A DNA stretch of 64,000 bases from assembly GCF_035207705.1 (NCBI RefSeq), contig NZ_CP128187.1, positions 3,162,001 through 3,226,000 of the forward strand, read 5' to 3'. Shown piece after piece: positions 9,491 to 20,900 of this stretch; the first letter of the stretch is position 1, and each line of letters opens with the position of its first letter. The DNA is from Maribacter sp. BPC-D8 (lineage in GTDB: Bacteria; Bacteroidota; Bacteroidia; Flavobacteriales; Flavobacteriaceae). Below the pieces are notes generated by a model, which was not told the DNA's origin, made no database searches, and saw nothing but the letters and a program-made list of their open reading frames with translations. The position numbers and the translations under genes are program-made.

Positions 9491-10752
9491 TATATATTAT
9501 TAGGTTTTTGCAATTCTAAATATTTTGATCTGTAATTAAAGGATAAAACTGAAAAATCTTGATTTTTAAATGTTGGCAAAAATATAAATATGACGCAAAT
9601 TGGCAACATTAATATAGGCTCACCAAAACTTAGAATAAGCAATATCAATATGGAATAGGCAACATATTCAGTTTTTCGTAGATAGACCTTGCAAACCGTT
9701 CCAAAACGATACAACAAAACAAAAAGGCCTACGACTCCGAACTTGGTAATGAAATCCATTATTCCATTAGAAATATTGACATTATATTCATTAATATAAT
9801 ACTCGTCGTACTGGTTACTTACCCCTAAAAACAATTTCCAATCGAATTGCTCGTAAAGAAAAATAACACTGGCAAATCTATTTAATGGAATTTGTCTCTC
9901 TACATTATCATAATATTTTGATAGTTGCTCAAGCTCTTTTAAATCTCTAATATCTTGATCATAAATTTCAACTATTTTCTCACCTAAAAATGGCACATTC
10001 GGTATAGCAAGTGCAAATATGACTGCAAATATGATGATAGCCATTTTACTTCCCTTGTTCAATACTCTATATCTTAAGAAAAATAAAAGAAATACACCTA
10101 AATATGCTGTAGTTGATACTGTCGTTAAAATCGCCAATGTGATTATAAACGCCTCTTTATTCAACTTAAAGTCATTTATTAAGAAATTGAATAATAACGC
10201 TAAAGTCAAAAATGAACCGAAAGCACCAGGTTCCCAACAGAAGCCTGAATTTCTATAATAATGAATATCATCAAAAGTGAAGAATATAAAATTAGTATAC
10301 CTAAAAGACCCATCATTCACCGTAATACTTTCAAAGGCAGTACCGATTGCTTTAACAATAGCACCATTTTGGAACATTTGAAGTGCGTAAAAAACAAGAG
10401 AAACAATAGCTAGGTGTGAAATCACTTTTACCAAATAGTACAGCGCCTTCTCTCTTAATATAACACAAAACAAATACGATGTTAATACGTACTTAAAAAA
10501 GTAAAATACATCACTAGTAAAATAATCAGATGGTAATTTGTTCAACTTAAACCGAACCAAAATATAAATAAAAAAGATACCAGCACTGACTAGAAAAAAC
10601 TGAACATCTTTTTTCTTGAACCTTTTTAAATGAAAGGCAACAAATATCATAAACACCTCTAGACCAAACCATGCAACATTAGATTCAACTAAAAAATTGG
10701 CTTTAGAAGAAAATAGCAGGAAAAGTAAAACTACAAGGTAGTATAAATTCAT
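9490..10752 (-). CDS. Wzy-like O-antigen/exopolysaccharide polymerase (copy 1)
   Basis: A 420-residue protein with about 10-12 membrane segments and one large soluble loop at about residues 255-310 (KIVEIYDQDIRDLKELEQLSKYYDN region). NSGFCWEPGAFGSFL near residue 165 matches the R-x-x-G-x-x-x-E-P-G block of Wzy-like polymerases. Wzy proteins join flipped repeat units in the periplasm. The call rests on topology, that block, and the position between wzx-like and wzc-like genes, because Wzy sequences are poorly conserved. It starts 43 bases after the Wzc stop and is coupled to the flippase downstream. Confidence 0.82.
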   Translation of the reverse strand: MNLYYLVVLLFLLFSSKANFLVESNVAWFGLEVFMIFVAFHLKRFKKKDVQFFLVSAGIFFIYILVRFKLNKLPSDYFTSDVFYFFKYVLTSYLFCVILREKALYYLVKVISHLAIVSLVFYALQMFQNGAIVKAIGTAFESITVNDGSFRYTNFIFFTFDDIHYYRNSGFCWEPGAFGSFLTLALLFNFLINDFKLNKEAFIITLAILTTVSTTAYLGVFLLFFLRYRVLNKGSKMAIIIFAVIFALAIPNVPFLGEKIVEIYDQDIRDLKELEQLSKYYDNVERQIPLNRFASVIFLYEQFDWKLFLGVSNQYDEYYINEYNVNISNGIMDFITKFGVVGLFVLLYRFGTVCKVYLRKTEYVAYSILILLILSFGEPILMLPICVIFIFLPTFKNQDFSVLSFNYRSKYLELQKPNNI

Positions 10753-10795
10753 TCTGGTTTTTTACGTGTGCTTATGGCAATAGATTTACTACTAT

Positions 10796-13108
10796 TTATT
10801 TAGTAGAAATATCATTCATCACCACCATCGGATTCTTGAACTTTTTATTTATTCTAACGTCTTCTATTATACTTAAGTCTTCTAGTTTAGAGTGTTTTGC
10901 ACGTACCATATAAAGACAGCAATCTGTATACTTTGAAAGCGCAAGGGTATCTGCCAACTTGCCAATTGGTGCAGAATCGATTAGAATGTAATCGAACTCT
11001 TGTCTCAACTGAGCCATCAAAGTTTCCATTTTCTTAGAATTGAATGATTCTAGTCCGTCAACCTGTTCTGAACCCAAACCAATGGCAAATAAGTTCTCAT
11101 TGTCTTTCACCGGAATCAAAAGATCATTTACGGTAATCGTATTAAAAGGTTGATTAAGATAATTAGTAACTCCGTATTCCTTTTTGGTTTCACCAAGCGT
11201 GGCTATTAATTCTGGATTGTGCTTATCTAATTCTAAAATGACCACTTTAGAGTTTGATGATGCTAAGGCTACTCCCATATTAGAAGAAAAGAATGTTTTA
11301 CCTTCTCCTTTAATTGCAGAGGTAACTAAAACAGTCTGCACCTTCTTTTTCGAAAGAATAAAATCTAAATTCATTCTCATCATTCGAAAACCTTGAGCCA
11401 AGGCACTTACCTCTTCTCCTTTTTCTATTAAATTTTTACCAGATGTATTATGGGCAATTTCACCTATTACAGGTACACTTGTTCTTTTCTCAATATCGTT
11501 CTTGCCTTTCACTTTAGTGTTCAAAATGTCTCTTAAGTGAATAATAGCTATAGGTAAGGCTAAAGCCATTAATAAGGCTATTAATACAAATAGTTTTTTA
11601 CTTGGCGAACCAGATTCGTAATCGGTAATCGCTTTATCGATAACGGTAAAATTATCTTGCTTCGCACCTACCATTAATGCTGCCTCTTCTCGTTTTTGAA
11701 GTAGGTATAAAAACAAGTTTTCTTTAATTCCTTGTTCTCTACTTATTTCAAGTAATTGTTGCTGCATTGCAGGTATTCTTTGTTTCTTTTCCGCAAATTG
11801 ATCAGACCTATTTTTAATACTACCAATAGTACTACGTAGGCTTTGTTTAGATGTAGAAAGGCTACCCAGAATATTACGCTTTAATTGCGATAATTGATCT
11901 CTAATATCGACCATTCTAGGGTTATTCTCTGGCACTGTTCGTTGCAAACTTTTTCTATCGATCTGTAATTTGTTATAACTATCAATTAAATACGTAAGGT
12001 TAGAACTTGAAACATTTAAAGAGTTTATAGTCGATTCATTATCGCCCCTCTTTAAATTACGTTCTATTGAACTCAGTACTTTCAACTCAATTTCAGAGTC
12101 TGCTAATTTGCGATCATAATCAATTTCTTGTTCTGAAAAAGAATTCGCATCTAACTCAACATTGGCAAGTTCATTTTCTGTTTTAAACTGTGCCACATTC
12201 ATTTCTACTTCACTAAGCTCTGTAGAAAGTGTATTTAAACGATTATCAATAAATTTTACATTTTCTAATGCTACAGCATTCTTTTCTACAAATGCTTTAT
12301 AACCGTACATTTCAACTAGACCATTGATAATATCTTCACCCTTCTCTGGGTTCGATTCTTTCAATTCAATATTTATAACCGAAGCATCTTTATTTACTAC
12401 ATAAATATTTAATACCTTTTTCACATAGTCATGTGCCAATTCATCAATATCTCTAAATTCGGCAACAAACTCAACATCTTTTGAAGTTGTTTCTACATTC
12501 TTAACAACATGAAAAATGCCGTATGGTTTTTCAATTTTATAACCATAATTATAGGTGTTATAGCCATAAGAACTTGAAGAACTAGAATCTGTTAAAGCAT
12601 CTTCGAATTCTTCGGTAATACTAAAGCTATCTGCACCTTCAATTTTGATTTTTAAAGTAGTTTTATAAGCAAGTGGAAATAAGGTGTCAACAACGATCTT
12701 AAAAGGCAGTTCTGAACCATATAATTCTGTCTCAGGAAAAACATCAGGAGCTATGACCTTGGCTTGTAACGACAAACTATCTAACACAGAACGCATTAAA
12801 TGCACAGAAGTAAGTACTTCTATTTCGTTATTTACCTTTTCAGAGTTACTAAACGGATTATTGTTCACCAAGTTATTACCCGATGCATCAATAGTCGTTG
12901 TTTCGTTCTTTAATAGTATTTTGCTAGTAACATCATAAGATGTACGTACAAATTGCAAGGCAGCCACAGCTAAAGCCAAAAATACGATCAAAGAAATTAG
13001 AAAAAATTTCCATGATTTAAGGTATTTGGTCAACAGTGCTTTCAAATCAAAATTTTCTCCGTTTTCTTTAGAAGACATTTGTGAATCGAAATATTCCTTT
13101 TCAGTCAT
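10796..13108 (-). CDS. Wzc-like polysaccharide copolymerase with P-loop domain (copy 1)
   Basis: A 770-residue inner membrane protein. It has a membrane segment at about 34-54, a large periplasmic Wzz/GNVR region with coiled coil (about 280-470), a second membrane segment at about 503-524, and a cytoplasmic ATPase domain. Walker A is IKGEGKT (599-605) and Walker B is YILIDSAP with Asp711. The Walker A' block reads LELDKHNP instead of the usual DxDxR form, and the C-terminus (VVMNDISTK) has no tyrosine cluster. This copy may therefore not autophosphorylate like BY-kinases. A Ser/Tyr-rich stretch at 175-190 sits in the periplasmic part. It works with the Wza-like protein encoded upstream to control chain length and export. 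Confidence 0.9.
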   Translation of the reverse strand: MTEKEYFDSQMSSKENGENFDLKALLTKYLKSWKFFLISLIVFLALAVAALQFVRTSYDVTSKILLKNETTTIDASGNNLVNNNPFSNSEKVNNEIEVLTSVHLMRSVLDSLSLQAKVIAPDVFPETELYGSELPFKIVVDTLFPLAYKTTLKIKIEGADSFSITEEFEDALTDSSSSSSYGYNTYNYGYKIEKPYGIFHVVKNVETTSKDVEFVAEFRDIDELAHDYVKKVLNIYVVNKDASVINIELKESNPEKGEDIINGLVEMYGYKAFVEKNAVALENVKFIDNRLNTLSTELSEVEMNVAQFKTENELANVELDANSFSEQEIDYDRKLADSEIELKVLSSIERNLKRGDNESTINSLNVSSSNLTYLIDSYNKLQIDRKSLQRTVPENNPRMVDIRDQLSQLKRNILGSLSTSKQSLRSTIGSIKNRSDQFAEKKQRIPAMQQQLLEISREQGIKENLFLYLLQKREEAALMVGAKQDNFTVIDKAITDYESGSPSKKLFVLIALLMALALPIAIIHLRDILNTKVKGKNDIEKRTSVPVIGEIAHNTSGKNLIEKGEEVSALAQGFRMMRMNLDFILSKKKVQTVLVTSAIKGEGKTFFSSNMGVALASSNSKVVILELDKHNPELIATLGETKKEYGVTNYLNQPFNTITVNDLLIPVKDNENLFAIGLGSEQVDGLESFNSKKMETLMAQLRQEFDYILIDSAPIGKLADTLALSKYTDCCLYMVRAKHSKLEDLSIIEDVRINKKFKNPMVVMNDISTK

Positions 13109-13148
13109 TACATTCAGTTTTATATGGTAATTAAGCTACAGTACACAC

Positions 13149-13166
13149 AACCAATCTAGATTGGTT
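13149..13166. repeat. Perfect 18-bp palindrome between wza-like and wzc-like genes
   Basis: AACCAATCTAGATTGGTT is its own reverse complement over all 18 bases. It lies in the 111-base gap between the export lipoprotein gene and the copolymerase gene, 41 bases before the latter's start. It has no U-tract on either strand, so it is not a typical terminator. A dimeric regulator's operator or an RNA processing site are possibilities. Confidence 0.5.
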
Positions 13167-13219
13167 ATATCACCTTAAGTTTTAAGTAAACTCTTTTTTA
13201 TAAGGATATATTGTTGCGT

Positions 13220-14011
13220 TTACTTGAAAGTAGAAATAGAGATTACCGCTAATGATAAAGAACCTAGTATAACTGAAAACCATTGGGCAGCGTTAGACGT
13301 GTTTCTTACTTTTCTATCATTAGGCTGAACATAAACAATGTCATTTGGTCTCAAGTAGTAATTCGGAGAAGTAAATAATTCGTCTGATGTCAAATCAATT
13401 CTTTTTGTACTCTTAACTCCGTCTTCTTCACTGATCAACAATACGTTGTTTCTCTGTGCATAAATAGTCATATCACCAGCCATACCTAAAGCTTCCAATA
13501 AAGTTACTTTCTCATTCGGAATGGTAAATACTGCAGGCTGATTTACTTCACCTAATACGGAAACCTTGAAATTCAAAAATCGAATATCTACAATCGGCTC
13601 CATTAATAATTTTTTCGAAATCAATTCTTCTCGAATATATTCTCTTAGTTCTTTTTTGGTCAACCCAGAAACTTCTATTTTACCCAAGACCGGGAAACGT
13701 ATAAAACCATCTTGATCGATTAAATACCCTGTAGATTGTGCACCACCAGCGTTATTGGCTAGATTAAACATCTCTGTTACCTCTGCATTTAAACTCGTAA
13801 TGTTTATGCTTAACAAATCGTTCTTCTGTAATATCGGTTCTAGTGGTTCAAAATAAGTGGCAAAAGAATTGTTACCTACTTCATTGAAGTAAGAAGACTT
13901 CTTAGCACTACCACAAGACGATATTTGTACTGCAACTAATACTAACAAAGAGTATTTAAGTATGTTTACTCTTGTCTTTTTTAGGTTAAATGGGGAAAAA
14001 ATAGCTTTCAT
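13220..14011 (-). CDS. Wza-like polysaccharide export lipoprotein
   Basis: An outer-membrane polysaccharide export protein with poly-export and SLBB domains. From the start at 14011 the lipobox VQISSC puts the lipidated Cys at residue 33. The poly-export part holds LQKNDLLSINI and GYLIDQDGFIRFPVLGKIEVSGLTK, and the SLBB part holds VSVLGEVNQPAVFTIP and LLEALGMAGD. A final hydrophobic segment (WFSVILGSLSLAVISI) near the C-terminus is common in Bacteroidota versions. A longer frame opens at 14074. The start at 14011 is preferred because the extra residues precede a normal signal peptide and a -7-like box lies at 14057-14064. It is the only Wza-like gene in the window. Confidence 0.92.
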   Translation of the reverse strand: MKAIFSPFNLKKTRVNILKYSLLVLVAVQISSCGSAKKSSYFNEVGNNSFATYFEPLEPILQKNDLLSINITSLNAEVTEMFNLANNAGGAQSTGYLIDQDGFIRFPVLGKIEVSGLTKKELREYIREELISKKLLMEPIVDIRFLNFKVSVLGEVNQPAVFTIPNEKVTLLEALGMAGDMTIYAQRNNVLLISEEDGVKSTKRIDLTSDELFTSPNYYLRPNDIVYVQPNDRKVRNTSNAAQWFSVILGSLSLAVISISTFK

Positions 14012-14056
14012 AAATAAAATAATTTGACGCTTATAGTTATTAAACATGGTAAGGTT

Positions 14057-14064
14057 CAAAATTA
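14057..14064 (-). promoter_or_regulatory. Putative -7 element before the wza-like gene
   Basis: On the minus strand the bases read TAATTTTG, a full match to the Bacteroidota -7 consensus TAnnTTTG. Transcription would begin near 14050, about 40 bases before the ATG at 14011. No TTTG-like -33 element was found at the expected spacing, so this is a weak call. Confidence 0.35.
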
Positions 14065-14213
14065 CTTCAAACAAAAATCTGTTTCATCTTAATTCCGATA
14101 TCCTAGTTTATAAAATCGTCGTAATAAAGAAATAACGTAATTATAACCGTATCAGTGTGTAGATTAAATAAAGAGGAGAACACTTTATCGGCCACATACG
14201 ATGTTTACCGCCG

Positions 14214-14906
14214 TTATCGAAAAGACTTTAAGCTATTTACTGACCCAAAATCGGTAAGTAATGCGGATTTTAAGCTTATTGTCGTGACATCTTCTTCATG
14301 AATTAAGCTTTGTGTTGCTATATGACACTTGTAGTCAACATCTATACTGATTTCATTTAGATAATAGGGCTGGTCAGCGATGAATGTAGATTGATTGCTG
14401 ATTTCAAAGGATTGTAAAGGTATATGCAAGCCAGACCCGTTAGATTTGACTACAGCTTCTTTTTGGGTCCAATAGGTATAGAACTGCTCTAATACTTTTG
14501 GCGCGCCAAGTATAGTTTTATATTCTGATGGTGAGAATTGATCTTTAAAATCTTCAATAGGGATAGCATTGATTTTCTCTACATCAACACCAATATCACC
14601 CACCGATGTAATTGCGCAAACAATTACATCATTAGCGTGTGAAATGTTGAATTGAATAGATGAGTTTTCTAAAAAGGGCTTTTTATCTTTTGAGAAATTC
14701 ATCTTGAGGTTATCTATATCTAATTGATATAAATTCTTTAATCCGTAAGCTAAAAGCAACCTACCCAATATGGTCGATTTCGCATCTTGCCAACGTTTAT
14801 ATTTTGAATATTTACGTACAAACTCCTCCGAGAACATATGCTCTGCATCCGCAAAAAAAGCATCGTTACCGTCATCGGTTAAATACGTAAATAATAGATG
14901 TGTCAT
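14214..14906 (-). CDS. Sfp-type 4'-phosphopantetheinyl transferase
   Basis: A 230-residue enzyme that transfers the phosphopantetheine arm of coenzyme A to the carrier-domain serines of peptide and polyketide synthases. The metal- and CoA-binding motifs are clear: FNISHANDVIVCAI near residue 80, IGVDVEKI near residue 105 and the helix FYTYWTQKEAVVKSNGSGL near residue 145 (W-T-x-K-E-A). It is the larger, Sfp type. It starts 36 bases after the stop of the hybrid synthetase and is presumably cotranscribed with it, so its obvious targets are Ser807 and Ser1803 of that protein and Ser1014 of the TE-containing synthetase. Confidence 0.95.
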   Translation of the reverse strand: MTHLLFTYLTDDGNDAFFADAEHMFSEEFVRKYSKYKRWQDAKSTILGRLLLAYGLKNLYQLDIDNLKMNFSKDKKPFLENSSIQFNISHANDVIVCAITSVGDIGVDVEKINAIPIEDFKDQFSPSEYKTILGAPKVLEQFYTYWTQKEAVVKSNGSGLHIPLQSFEISNQSTFIADQPYYLNEISIDVDYKCHIATQSLIHEEDVTTISLKSALLTDFGSVNSLKSFR

Positions 14907-14942
14907 TTATAGAGGCAATCTCAGCTTTAAAATTTTATTATT

Positions 14943-17900
14943 TTAAATATCAATTTTCATATACCCACTTTCTTGGCTAGCATCTGCTACATACCAAGCT
15001 GGTTGGCCTTTTTCATCCCTACCCAAACGTGCACCAGGTACCGGAGGCGTATTTAGTTTATCAAAAGAAGATTGCGAGCTAACCACGTGATTACCATTTA
15101 TACCTTCTTTAGTAAGTATACCTACAGCCACCAATTCGTCTATTGAAGACAATAGTGTTTTCATTAAGAAATCAACGTCATCACTCGTATATGCAGTGGT
15201 CAAGAAGCAAGGGAAACCGTCCCAAATATGAATTCCTTTTTCACGCATACTAACGAATAGCAATTCTGAATGCGGTATCTCTTTCTTGAATTTCAATCTC
15301 CATAGAGAACCAAAATAAGTAATTTCTATTGGGAGTCCGTCTTTTTCAATAGTAGCATTCAAGCTTTTTGCCATACGTTCTGTCATAGCAGATACATTTG
15401 CCTGCAGACTTGGACCTTGTTCTTTCATGTGAAGCAAGACTGCCTTTGCAGAAGCCAATGCTAAAGGATGACGAACAAAAGTACCTGCAAAATAGGTAAC
15501 CCCAACCTCAGGGTATGAGTCATCACCATATTGCCAAAATCCGCCATCAAGCGCATCCATATACTCTTTTTTACCTACAATAGCACCAATGGAAACTCCG
15601 CCACCAATAACTTTACCGTAAGTTGCTAAATCGGCTTTTACATCAAATAATGCCTGCGCACCACCTGGATGCATTCTGAAACCGGTAATAACCTCATCGA
15701 AAATAAATGGAATATCTTCAGCAGTTGTTACTTCTCTAACATTCTTTATAAATTCTACGGGTTGAAAATCTGGTCTACGACTTTGAACAGGTTCTATAAG
15801 CACTCCAGCAATTTCATGTGCTCTTTCTTTTATGATCTGCAAACTTTCGTCTGTTCCATAATCAAGAATTAACATATTTTGAACTGCTTCAGGAAGTATA
15901 CCCGCAGCAGCTGGGAATGTTTTTTTCTTTTGAGAACCTCTTACAATACCTTCATCGTTAATACCATGGTAAGCACCTGTAAATGCAACAATAAGCGAGC
16001 GCCCTGTTACCGTACGTGCAATACGCATAGCACCAAGAACCGCTTCAGACCCTGTGTTACATAATGCAGCTCTATCATGACCTGTAAATTCACATAGAAG
16101 TTCACAAACCTCACCCGCTAATGGGTGTTGTGGTCCAACTTCATAACCCAACTCAATTTGGTCATGCATCGCTTTTTTAATGAAATCGGGCTGATATCCA
16201 AAAAAGCAAGACCCAAATCCGTTTAAAGCGTCTATATATTCATTACCATCTACATCCCATAAGCGGTTACCCGAAGATTTACCGATCACTACGGGATACA
16301 CTAATTCTTTGGTTAATGGCTTAAAACCAGATACTACTCTAGGATCTGCCATTTTTGCTCTATTATCTTGAGCGTAATTTTTACTACCAATAGTTTTGGT
16401 ATTGTACTTTATTGTAAGGTCCTTTAAATACTGCGATTGTGCCTGATCTAAACCAGTTGATTTCTTCTCAATTCTTGGTGAAGCACCGAACGGTTTTTTA
16501 TGTTCAAGCTTTTCTTGTTCTGAACGAGCATCTAAACTAGCTGACCCGTTCACCACTTTTGCTGGCACAGGCTTTTGAACAGCAACAGGTTGTGGAGCTT
16601 GAGCTACAGTATTACCTTGTAATAACTGAAGTTGACGACTTAATAAGTTAAGCTGCTCACCTATTAAGCCAATAGCCGTTTGGTTCGTAGCCGAAGTATT
16701 ATAATTAGCAGGAACAACTTGTTGCATTTGATTAAAAGCGGCAACTGGTTGAGGAGCTGCTTCTGCAACCGGTTGTGGCGCCATAAACTCTGCTGGCAAA
16801 TTCTTATCTAAGTAATTCGCCAAAAGCTCAGGCGTATTGATATCTTCATTTAGCTGTCTAAATGTAATCGGAATCTTAAATTCTTTTTTACAAGTAATTG
16901 CCATTTGTGTTAGAATCAAAGAATCTAATCCTAATTCTAGAAAGCTGCTGTCTTTGTCGGCAACTTCAAGCTCAATTCCGTATGAATTTGAAATTAGCTC
17001 TGAAATTTTATTTAAAATAGAGACGTTTCTCATTGGTGCGGCACTTTTTGGTTTTTCTATTATTCTAGTTATCGGCTGATCGGCATTCAAATGGGTTCTT
17101 TCTTTAGGAATAGATACCACCGGGTCGATCCAGCATGGTTTGCGGTCAAAAACATAAGTTGGTAATCTAAGTTTTTGCCTTTCTTGGTTTATGTATAAGG
17201 CATTCCAATCTACAGTAAGACCAGTTAGCCATAATTGACCTAAAGCTTTCAATACCCCGTGATAAGAATTCTCATCTTTTTTCGGGATAGGTAAAGAAGC
17301 TAAAGATTTTATATTTTTTGCGCCTTTGTTCTGACGACTTAAAGTGGTAAGCGTATTTCCAGGACCAACTTCTAACAATACAACGTCTTCTAACTTTACT
17401 ATGGTATCCATAGCATCTGAAAAACGTACGGTATCTCTTAAATGGTTTGTCCAGTATACAGGATCTACAGCTTCTTCATTCGTAAGCCAAGTGCCTGTAA
17501 CGGTAGATATTATTGGTAATTCAGGAATGTTTAAATTAATTTTTTTAACCACATCACCAAATTCCTCTAAAATAGGATCCATCATAGATGAATGAAAGGC
17601 ATGACTGGTAGCAATTAAACGGTATGGTAAACTCTGCTCTTTTAAAAGCTCACTGAATTTCGTGATCTCATCATCTTCGCCAGAAACCACACAAAGCTTT
17701 GCAGAATTTACAGCAGCAATAGATAATGTATCTGGTAGCATTTGCTCAAGAGACTCTTGATCTATTCTAACGGTTAGCATACTCCCTTTTGGAAGTCCGC
17801 TTACCAAAATACCTCTCATTGAAACCAATTTCAATGCATCTTCTAAACTGAAAACTCCTGCTAAATGGGCACCTACAAATTCCCCTAGGCTATGTCCGCA

Positions 17901-20900
17901 TAAAACGGTAGGCTGAATTCCCCAACTCATCCACAATTGTGCAAGCGCATATTCTATGGTAAATAATGCAGGTTGTGTATAACGGGTATCACGTAATTTG
18001 TTTTCTGCATCTTCAGAACTTGCATCCTGAAAAATGATTTCTCTAATATCTACCTTTATAGTATCTAACAGTAAATCGGAACAAATATCAACAGCCTCTC
18101 TAAAAACGCTTTCCCCTTCATATAAGTCTTTACCCATATTTAAATACTGGGAACCCTGACCAGGAAGTAAGAATACAATCTCACTCGGTACGTTTTTTAC
18201 AACCGATGACTGTGTAGCCTTTAGATTGTTATCAATCAAAAACGCAGAAGCGTCTTTTGTATCACTCGCTAAAATAAATCTACGATGGCTAAAACTAGCT
18301 TTTGTAGTACTTAAGGTAGACGCAACATCAGCTAAATTAAGATCTAGTTTAGCATCGATATGTTTTTTAAGTACGGTTTCGAATCCGGCTAAACTAGTTT
18401 CTGTTTTTGCAGAAATAGGCAATAATTGTAAAGGACGTTGAAATTTAGAAGTCTTCGCCTCCATTTCATATTCCTCAACCACAACATGTACATTGGTACC
18501 ACCTACACCGAATGAACTTATACCTGCTCTTCTCGGACCTTCAACTTCCCACGGAGTTAATGTATTGGTGACGTAAAAAGGACTATTTTCAAAATCAATT
18601 ACAGGGTTAGGTTTATCAAAACCTAATGAAGGTGGAATTACTTTATGATTAAAGGCTAAAATTGTTTTTATTAGACCGGCAACACCTGCTGCTGCAGTCA
18701 TGTGCCCCATATTACTCTTTACAGAACCTAGGCCACAAAAATTCTTTTTTGACTGCTCACCGAAAGCGAGATTAAGACCTTCTATTTCTATAGGGTCCCC
18801 TAATGGAGTCGCCGTACCATGTGCTTCTACATAGCTAATGGTATCAGGTGAAATATTGGCATCGTCGATAGCACTTTTAATAGCATTTGCTTGACCTTCT
18901 GCACTTGGTGCCGTAAAACTACCTTTGCCACCACCATCGTTATTTATACCTACGCCTTTAATGACACCATAAATAATATCTCCGTCGTTTTTAGCTTCCT
19001 CTAAATTCTTTAAAACGATTACACCAGCGCCATCACTAAAAACAGTTCCCATTGCTTGAGCATCAAAAGGTCTACAATGACCATCTGTACTTAGCATCGA
19101 ACCCTCTTGATAAAGGTGTCCGCTATTAATAGGAGCGGTAATACTAGAACCACCCGCTAGGGCAACTTCGCAATGACCGTTTCGTATAGATTCTGCTGCT
19201 TCGGCAATCGCCAATAATGATGTAGAACATGCCGAATGCACACTAACTGCCGGACCTTTTAGATTTAATTGATACGCAGTTCTTGAAGCCACATAATCTT
19301 TCTCGTTCACAGTATCTAACTGTAGCTGGCCAATGGTTTCTACAACTTCACTATTTGGCAGTACATTCTTTTTATAATAGGTATTTGTACCTGCACCAGC
19401 ATAAACCCCTACTCTACCTGTATAATGTTCTGGCAAGTGACCAGATTCTTCAAGAGCCTCCCAAGCCAATTCTAAAAATAGACGTTGTTGGGGATCCATA
19501 GCTTCTGCCAATTTAGGCGTTAAACCAAAGAAACGGGCGTCGAACATTTTTGCAGATGGCACAACACCCCTTGCAGCAACATATAAAGGATCATTTCGTA
19601 AAGATGCTGGAATACTTTGATCTAATTCTTCTTTCGTGAAAAATGAAATCGTTTCTTTTCCATTTTTTAAGACATCCCAAAATTCATCAATGGTATTGAC
19701 ACCAGGAAACCTACCTGCCATACCAATAATGGCAACATCGTTAGACTTATTTTTTACTTTTCGCTTACTAGAAAACAATACTGTTTTCTTATCTCCGCCC
19801 ATAAATTCTGAAAGCGTAGAAATCGTAGTATGCTGATATAATTTGGTTACCGGTATTCTAACTTGAAGCGTTTTCATAATGGCGTTGACCACTTTTTGCG
19901 CTACAATAGAAGTACCGCCCATTTCAAAGAAGTTATCGTCTAAACCTATACCCGATACTTTTAGTTCTTTTTCCCAAATACTGGCAAGACCTTTTTCAGT
20001 CTTAGTACGAGGTTTTCTAAAAATTACATCAGATGATGACCTAAGATACTCTGGCTCTGGTAATTTTTCTTTATCGATTTTACCGTTTGAATTAGTCGGA
20101 AACTCATCTACCCACATGAAAAATGTAGGCATCATAAATTCTGGTAGTGTATCAAAAAGTTCTTGCTTAATACTACTTATTTCAGGTTTTTCACCGTCAG
20201 CTAAAAGATAGGCAACCAACCTGGTTTCACCTTCTTCATTTGTATTAGGCAATACCACCGTACGTTTTATCCCTGCAATAGCATCAATAGAAGATTCAAT
20301 TTCCCCTAATTCTACTCTATGCCCACGGATCTTAACTTGGTGATCTATTCTACCGATATACTCTAAAGTACCATCAGAAAGTCTTTTTACTAAATCCCCA
20401 GAACGGTACATTTTTTCTCCATGCGCAAAAGGATTATCTATAAACTTCTGAGCGGTCAGTTCTGGTCTATTCAAATAACCTCTTGCGAGACCATGCCCAG
20501 AAATACATAATTCGCCTATAACACCTATAGGTTGCAATTGGTTATTGGTATTTACAACATGAGAAGATAATGTTGATATACAGTTACCAATATTAGAAAT
20601 ATTGGTTTTGATATCTTCATCATCAATAATATTAAAGGTTGTAAATATGGTCGTTTCTGTAATACCATATCCATTTACAAACTGAATACTTGGAAATTTG
20701 CGATACCATTTTTCTAGATACTTAGGAAATAGTGCCTCACCGCCAAAAATGACATATCGTAAGTTTAAATCGATAGCACCTGAAGGCAGACTACCCATAA
20801 TATTCAAAAAGGAAGATGGTGTTTGATTTAAAATCGTCACCTTTTCCTTTATCACTAAAGACATAAATTCATAAGGATCTTTAATCACCTCTTTTGAAGG

